NCBI GenBank assembly: GCA_003024985.2
Contig: PXIH01S0001512.1
Length of the DNA stretch: 12,887 bases
Source of the DNA: Euperipatoides rowelli
Taxonomy: Eukaryota > Onychophora > Udeonychophora > Euonychophora > Peripatopsidae
Strand: one strand, 5' to 3'
The position numbers and the translations under genes were made by a program. This document shows, one piece after another, positions 8,573 to 12,887 of the stretch. The notes below the pieces were generated by a model. The model worked only from the letters and a program-made list of their open reading frames with translations. It made no database searches and was not told the DNA's origin. The number at the start of each line of letters is the position of its first letter. Position 1 is the stretch's first letter.

Positions 8573-8776
8573 TGTCAGATATAACAATACCCTCTAGTGA
8601 ACTCAAGTGCTCATGCACGGTTTGTAAAAATGTATATACTGTACAAAGATTTGAATATTGTTATCCTTGCTGTTACTTAAATGTTCTTATTCTGAAGTTA
8701 CCTTATTTACTTATATAAATGTTTACTTTATACCTGCCTATGTTTCCTCAATTCCACTACGCATATTATCTCAACA
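8573..8776 (+). repeat. Copia 3' LTR (204 bp)
   Basis: Begins TGTCAG and ends CTCAACA. It carries the same TATAAAT box (8714-8720) as the 5' LTR. Differences from the 5' LTR are mainly transitions (for example G to A at CpG-like places) plus a four-base patch near 8659, which fits long independent decay. Confidence 0.95.
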
Positions 8777-8781
8777 ATTAG
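8777..8781. repeat. Target-site duplication ATTAG, right copy
   Basis: Directly follows the ACA of the 3' LTR and equals 6111-6115. The LINE ORF2 sequence resumes immediately after it. Confidence 0.93.
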
Positions 8782-9513
8782 TATAGTTCAATGTAATTTT
8801 TTTGCAAGCTAGCTGCAGTTTGGTAGATCTTTTATATTGGATCAGCCTATTGAAATGACAGACCGGCCTCCTTCTATTTTGAGGGAAACTGACCTGTTTA
8901 AGAAGTTGAGAGTTGCATACGAAGATGTTATTGATACTTTTAATTTCCAGGTGCAGGGTAAAGTTAATTATAAGGCTTATGAAGCCCTTCTTCAGGAGGA
9001 CTATGTGCCTGCTATGGAGTGTAGGTTGTTACTGCCCTTTTACAAGGTCTTTAAAGCTTTTGGTGTGGGGCCGAATTTGTTTGACTTTGCCTTTAGAGTA
9101 TTGAGCAAATCTGTATTTACTAGGGTTGTTCTCATATGAAAATATTCCTTCCTGATTGTCAATTCTTGGCCCTTTTGTAACAAAATCGAATCCTTGACAC
9201 ATCTTTTATTTCAGTGTAGTTATTTTTCTGACTTGCGAGCGAGGGTGCTGGGTATTGTTGATTATGATTTATTTTCTCATAATCTATATGATACCTTGGT
9301 TAAGGGATAAGCAAATTATACCCTTTATTTTTTTAATTTATTTTATAATTTGGAAAACACGAAACCTAAAGGCCTTTCAAGAAGCCATGATTAGGCTGTG
9401 GCCTTATTTTCAGGCTCAGGTCACTCACTTGGTATCACAGGGTTTTTCCACTTTGTCTACCCAAGTATTTGGTCACAAGTGGAAAAATAGGTATTTGATT
9501 AAGTATTTCAATG
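8782..9513 (+). pseudogene. LINE ORF2, C-terminal region with zinc-finger-like motif, truncated
   Basis: Continuation of ORF2 beyond the copia insertion. A frame from about 8822 (RSFILDQPIEMTDRPPS...) is open to 9137 and fits the poorly conserved region after the RT thumb. In a shorter frame, WPFCNKIESLTHLLFQC (9167-9217) matches the C-terminal Cys/His cluster of L1/Tx1-type ORF2 and the plant zf-RVT family, where the usual start is CxxC; the first Cys is Trp here (TGG), one base from TGC or TGT. Another shift near 9310 leads to FIIWKTRNLKAFQEAM (the common IWxxRN block) and on to KYFNVF at about 9513. There the match ends at a T run and opposite-strand gypsy coding begins. Its role in intact elements is thought to be RNA binding. 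Confidence 0.72.
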
Positions 9514-9720
9514 TTTTTTTGGCTGATGGATTGCATGAAGTAGGGGTGCCTGAGTTTCTGCTGCGCCTTTCACAAACCGTTTGTAAAAATTCAACAGGCC
9601 TAGGAACCTTCTCAGTTGTTTTATATTTTCTGGTAATGGGTAGTTCACAATGGCTGCCACTTTCTCTTGGGTCGGATAGGCTAGCGTGCTTTCGTCAAGA
9701 GCTTGCTTACACACTTTAAA
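9508..9720 (-). pseudogene. Ty3/gypsy pol fragment with RNase H-start and RT-thumb peptides in swapped order
   Basis: Read on the minus strand. FKVCKQALDESTLAYP (9720-9673) matches the first residues of gypsy RNase H (usual FxxCKxALxxATLLAHP). It is followed at once, in frame, by TQEKVAAIVNYPLPE, then LRRFLGLLNFYKRF and AAETQAPLLHAIHQPKKH (to 9511), which is the RT thumb/connection that normally comes before it. TGA follows at 9510-9508. In a normal element the order is thumb, then QAPL, then CKxAL. The frame is open through the swap, and the breakpoint falls at LAYP|TQEK, where thumb sequences usually read LxPTxEK, suggesting recombination at a short similarity. No palm motif (YxDD) or protease lies in the window. 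Confidence 0.8.
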
Positions 9721-10505
9721 TAAAATCCTTGTTTGTTCTTTGTCCTTTTGCAAAGAAAATAGTTTGACTAATGTTTGCAGGCGGTCTTCCATTGTTACAA
9801 ACTGACTATTACCCAGGCCTGATAAATAAATTGCTTTTGCCCTGCCTAACATTTGTTTTGCCAAAACTGATCACGCTTTTGCTTCTGACCATTTATATTG
9901 ATTCATTAGTGATCTAAAGCCTGTAACGAATCTCTCAATTCCAAAAACATCACCTTCCAACATTTGGAAAGGTGAAAGTTCAGCAGCGGAGTCATAATTA
10001 CCTCATGCTAGCCACTCTTCAGGCATTTGGCAGATAACATTTATGGGAGCCTTATTTTCCTGACTTGAATTCAAATTATCTACCTTAACCTCTCTTGCTA
10101 GAATAAAGCTAGGCCTATCATTAGTTTTTACAGAATCAGACTTTAAATTTTGCTTATAGCTATCCTTTTCAGTAATTACTTTTTTTTTGCTAGATACAGC
10201 GTTATCAATAACCACAGGTATAGTATTTTCTACTAACCCAATTGGAGTAGATCCTCATAACTGTTCATTTAAATTATCATAATCAATTCTCATTTGAGCC
10301 ATTGAAACATTAATTTATTTAATCACGGTCTCCTGCAAAAATAATTTTTCGTACACAGTAGGCTACTAATCTTCTCATTTTTCTTTTTAAGTTCTAGCAA
10401 TAATTTCTCTTTTTCTGAGTCTGATCCGCCTAACGCCTTATTGTTTGGATCACCAGCTCGTTTCCAAATATTCGTACATCTGGATTTTCTCCCATTTTTC
10501 TTCTT
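9721..10505 (-). pseudogene. Ty3/gypsy gag remnant, broken by TGA stops
   Basis: Minus strand, upstream of and in frame with the pol fragment. The N-terminal part (about 10505-10380) is a Lys/Glu-rich, coiled-coil-like stretch (SEKEKLLLELKKKNEKI), then a shift into the frame with TVYEKLFLQETVIK, a TAA near 10317, and ATG 10302 starting MAQMRIDYDNLNEQL. The rest stays in one frame down to the pol fragment: GSTPIGLVENTIP, a Lys/Ser-rich stretch, INVICQMPEEWLA, FGIERFVTGFRSLMNQYKWSEAKA, then KQMLGRAKAIYLSGLG. This resembles retroelement capsid (the W-x-E-x-K and GRA pattern). Three in-frame stops, all TGA, fall after NEQL, EEWLA (10005-10003) and SEAKA (9873-9871). No zinc knuckle or protease follows. 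The gag call rests on pattern, position and shared frame with gypsy pol. Confidence 0.62.
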
Positions 10506-11740
10506 AAAAAAAATACAATATAAAAAAAACTCTCAAAAGCTTATAATATGAAAAAAATGCTATTGTCTGTGTGTGTGATAGCCTACATTCAATCAAAATG
10601 CACCGTTCATTTACTGTGGGATTACTATTACAAATCATAACAAAAACATGGTGACTATAAACATTACGATCTTTTCTCAAAAAACAAAAACAAAATTACC
10701 CATAAAACTTTGTGGATGCCACCCCAAGATACAAACTTGAAGAAAATAGTTAAATAACTGAATAAATAATTTTATTTATTCAAATTACACATCAGAAGAC
10801 TATCTAAATATTCCAAAATCCTGTCGCCAAGCCAGTTTTTCTCTCCCAATATGTCAGATATCAATCTCTGAACGTGGGCTTCACCGGGTCATTATAGCTA
10901 GCCTTATAGAGTTCAGTCCCCCTTATTTTTGAACCCAATTCTATTCTAAGACTATTAAAATTATGTGAACTATGTATGTCTACAACTTCATAATTATCAT
11001 CATCTGTAGCAAGTGTCTACCTTCTTAAGCCATCACTTCAAAATCTGAGATTTATCTACTGTAGAGGTAAGCCATGTTTTATTTATTCCACTTTACAAAT
11101 AGCTAAACAAACATTATTTCTAACATTTGTTCCTCCATTATGTAACTACCTAACACAATAAAACTAGACAGGCATAATAACCATTAAACTACCATAATCT
11201 TAGTATAGACTTAAAAGATTTGCATAAACATAAATTAATATAAATACACAAATAAGTTCTTAGAGTATAAGTAACTCTAAGACATGATAACTAAAGATAA
11301 AGGATTACACATTACAATCGGCTGGTTTTTATTTATTTCTATTACTTGAGATTAGATTGCAACATGTAATAAGTTGACGGGGGACCCCATTTTATTAATT
11401 TTAATAAATTATATGACTAAGTGCTGCCCAAGGAATTTAAGAGGAGAAAGAATAAATTCTTTATTTGTCACTAATTTGAATAGATGAAATTAGCTACTAC
11501 TCCTTGTTCATGCCTTTTCACCTAAGGCCATCTAAAAGAAATGAAAAATACATTTCGACAATAATAATGAGGGTTTCATACACAGACAAAATTTAATTTA
11601 GCAACACATGTTTATTCTTTTAAAAATAGTTTTTAACAACAAAATCACCATTCCCAAAATATTACAATTAATAAATTCCCAATGATATATTATATGATAA
11701 TTTAAATATAAGTCATGACCAAAATTACTTTATATATATA
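10506..11740. other. AT-rich stretch, possible gypsy 5' leader/LTR on the minus strand
   Basis: No coding region seen. Read on the minus strand this is upstream of gag, where a leader and 5' LTR would lie, but no second LTR copy exists in the window to delimit it. It contains a short TG run (10569-10578), GGGGACCCC at 11380-11388, an inverted repeat (TTTATTAA/TTAATAAA) at 11391-11408, and several AATAAA on the minus strand. Long AT-rich parts hold nothing else recognisable. Confidence 0.5.
10812..10829 (-). other. Candidate gypsy primer binding site
   Basis: On the minus strand, TGGCGACAGGATTTTGGA begins with the TGG expected of a tRNA 3' end (CCA) complement. It resembles TGGCGAC-type sites used by several arthropod gypsy elements, about 310 bases upstream of gag. 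A rival candidate, TGGCATCCACAAAG, lies at 10721-10708. Neither is adjacent to a proven LTR end, so both are tentative. Confidence 0.25.
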
Positions 11741-11840
11741 ATTTCTGGTAAAGCCAATCTATGGTAATTAAAGGGAAGGAAGGGAGTAAGATTCTAAGTT
11801 AGAATTGGGTTTATTGAAATTAAGTGAAATTGAAAATTGT

Positions 11841-12076
11841 CTCTGGAGTTAAGTATCTGCTACAATGTTAATATCTGGAAAAGTCTCTTTAATATCGGAT
11901 TAACAGTTGAAGTCTGGTTTAAAGTTTGGTTTGAATTTCTGCTGGATTATCTGCTTTACATTCATCAGTTTGTCTGCTTGGCTCTGTTTTATATTGGTTT
12001 TGGTAACTTCTGCTTGCTCGGAAAACATTATATTGGATAACTTTGGTAATATTTATCTGGTGAAATTTTAGTTCTG
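11841..12076. repeat. TCTG-rich degenerate repeat patch
   Basis: About eleven TCTG occurrences sit in 236 bases, often within longer similar words (TATCTGG, TTCTGCT, GTCTGCTTGG, TTCTGCTT), separated by roughly 10-40 bases. In AT-rich DNA about one would be expected. It contains a 67-codon open frame (11837-12040) rich in aromatic and hydrophobic residues that I judge a by-product of this composition. Confidence 0.5.
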
Positions 12077-12253
12077 CTTCGTTGTTGGAATTCATTGCTA
12101 ATAAATGGATTGTAATTTATAGCAAATCATATTAAAATATTATTAGGTTTGATTTAAAGGGTAGAATGTCATCTTCAGCATTAGGCTAGGAGATGATGAT
12201 TCTACTAGTCAGGAGAATTTCTGGTTCTGGACCTCGATCCCTCTTCAGCCACT

Positions 12254-12465
12254 CTATTTATAGTCTTTGGTTGCTAGGAGCATCTCTTCCACGGCCACTA
12301 ACAGCTGATTGTTTGCTATGGCAAGCATAAACTTTCTTTTATGCAAATTTATTTACACAACAGCACCATACGGTGAGAATAACAAACTGTAAACATGACG
12401 TAATCATTACTTTTTATTAAATATTAAATGTAATATTCTGAGCTCCAGCTTGTTGCTATGGTAAC
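12254..12465 (-). promoter_or_regulatory. Minus-strand promoter-like cluster (X-box, CRE-like, octamer, TATA)
   Basis: From upstream to downstream on the minus strand: GTTGCTATGGTAAC at 12465-12452, a perfect match to the palindromic RFX X-box consensus; TGACGTAA (12396-12403, bZIP) next to GTAAACA (12389-12395, forkhead); CACCATACGGTG inverted repeat (12364-12375); ATGCAAAT POU octamer (12341-12348); a second, imperfect X-box-like site TTTGCTATGGCAAG (12312-12325); GGTTGCTAGGAGC (12269-12281); and TATAAATAG (12262-12254). A start site would fall near 12225-12232. The grouping within 210 bases is seen; promoter function is inferred. It could drive a lost gene, or be U3 of the gypsy LTR (the LTR would then be unusually long). 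Confidence 0.4.
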
Positions 12466-12887
12466 AAAACATTTCAACAAAATGTAACAACATTAAATAA
12501 CTGCTCCTTTAGACTTCCTTTAATTAAAATCATAGCCTAATAGATTTTAATTTATTTAACAAAATAACTTCAACATTCTTAATAGCTTTCATCAAAAGGG
12601 CTTTAGGGATTAAGGGCAAGGACTAATGGCATAATTTAGATATAGATTGGCTGATTGGCAATACCTTTGTAAATAAATAAAATAAATCACATATAATTTC
12701 ATACGATTGCAAAATAATAAAATATACATCATTAAATATCCAAAATAAATAAATTACCAAGTGCATTTATTTATTACTTCATAAAAAATATACAACTTAA
12801 TAATAAACAAATATAATAAGGAATGAAATAAGATTTCATTCTGTAGATTTCCATCTCTTGTATATAGAAAAACTACACATTTCTTCA
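12466..12887. other. AT-rich stretch without recognisable gene
   Basis: Rich in AATAAA/TTTATT words. No coding frame, structured repeat or mobile-element terminus was identified. Confidence 0.6.

Larger units (their letters stand above)
6116..8776 (+). mobile_element. Ty1/copia LTR retrotransposon, internally deleted (2661 bp)
   Basis: Defined by two LTRs (6116-6326 and 8573-8776) starting TGT and ending ACA, a primer binding site just inside the first, a polypurine tract just before the second, and ATTAG duplications outside. Internal order is gag with zinc knuckle, protease (DSGA), integrase zinc-binding region (CNDC), integrase D,D-35-E core, then a short remnant of the RT start and of the RNase H end. 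Integrase before RT is the diagnostic copia-type order. Autonomous copia elements are about 5 kb; here nearly all RT and RNase H (roughly 2 kb) is missing. Gag and protease have many stops and shifts. By eye the LTRs differ at about 15 positions plus small indels, about 92-93% identity. Because RT is missing, the lineage within copia (for example crustacean GalEA) cannot be assigned. Confidence 0.93.
1263..9513 (+). mobile_element. Decayed LINE (L1/Tx1-like non-LTR retrotransposon), interrupted by a copia element
   Basis: Seen: an ORF1 with a CCHC zinc knuckle (1487-2576), then an ORF2 with endonuclease motifs (QET near 3586, SDH near 4097), reverse transcriptase motifs (PGPD near 4952, FVDLHKAFD near 5324, GITQGSPLS near 5485), a GGLGL-type post-RT block near 6080 and a C-terminal WPFC...H...C block near 9167. 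Known: this ORF order with an N-terminal EEP endonuclease and a C-terminal Cys/His cluster is typical of the L1/Tx1 group; Jockey, CR1 and RTE are less good matches, and no RNase H domain was seen. Without the copia insertion (about 2.67 kb) the element spans about 5.6 kb. The 3' end is missing: ORF2 is cut off at a T run (9514-9520) by opposite-strand gypsy sequence, and no poly-A tail or flanking target duplication can be identified. The 5' boundary is approximate. Confidence 0.8.

Noticed and set aside
8372-8587. 71-codon minus-strand frame
   Set aside because: Antisense shadow of the copia integrase-linker frame.
8530-8718. 62-codon + frame running into the 3' LTR
   Set aside because: Only its first codons resemble the end of copia pol; the rest is LTR sequence with no separate gene.
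6116-8776. Reading the two similar 200-bp blocks as direct repeats of a CRISPR-like or satellite array
   Set aside because: Only two copies exist, with TGT/ACA ends, an adjacent primer site, a polypurine tract and a target duplication: these are LTRs.
9508-9720. A domesticated gypsy-derived host gene
   Set aside because: The coding part is short, truncated at a LINE junction and follows a gag with several stops; nothing suggests selection.
11837-12040. 67-codon hydrophobic + frame
   Set aside because: Explained by TCTG/T-rich composition; no conserved motif.
1-12887. A bacterial or phage defence or retron system, given the reverse transcriptase motifs
   Set aside because: RT, endonuclease and integrase fit eukaryotic LINE, copia and gypsy families; no prokaryotic operon, ribosome-binding pattern or msr/msd-like structure was seen.

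Overview
The window looks like a graveyard of transposable elements in an AT-rich animal nuclear genome, probably an invertebrate; arthropod or crustacean is a guess. No intact host gene, tRNA, rRNA, CRISPR array or prokaryotic signal was found. Isolated Ns and a G/N/C/N/T homopolymer block mark low-confidence assembly positions.

Layout. 1-1262 is AT-rich sequence with no recognisable gene. From about 1263 to 9513 on the + strand lies a long, decayed two-ORF non-LTR retrotransposon (LINE). It best fits the L1/Tx1 group: ORF1 has CCHC zinc knuckles, and ORF2 has an N-terminal apurinic-like endonuclease, a reverse transcriptase and a C-terminal zinc-finger-like region. Its ORFs are broken by many frameshifts and stops. 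An 890-bp G/T-rich spacer separates ORF1 from ORF2.

A Ty1/copia LTR retrotransposon sits inside the C-terminal part of ORF2 (6116-8776). It has two LTRs of about 210 and 204 bp bounded TGT...ACA, a perfect 5-bp target-site duplication (ATTAG), a primer binding site matching the anticodon arm of initiator tRNA-Met (copia-type half-tRNA priming), gag, protease and integrase remnants, and a polypurine tract. Nearly all of reverse transcriptase/RNase H has been deleted. LINE coding sequence resumes after the 3' duplication at 8782.

At about 9513 the LINE abuts the 3' end of a Ty3/gypsy fragment on the opposite strand (9508 to about 10505). In this fragment a gag-like region runs directly into an RNase H-start peptide and then into the RT thumb peptide, which is the reverse of the normal pol order. 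The order of events is clear for one step only: copia inserted after the LINE. About 7% LTR divergence and many stops make copia an old insertion too.

10506-12887 is mostly AT-rich non-coding DNA. It may hold the gypsy 5' leader, with two candidate primer binding sites that are both weak. It also holds a TCTG-rich patch (11841-12076) and a minus-strand promoter-like cluster (12254-12465): a TATA box, POU octamer, bZIP and forkhead motifs and a perfect RFX X-box. The parts do not cooperate as a living system. The observations most worth following are the scrambled gypsy order, the half-tRNA primer site in a deletion-derivative copia, and the promoter-like module.
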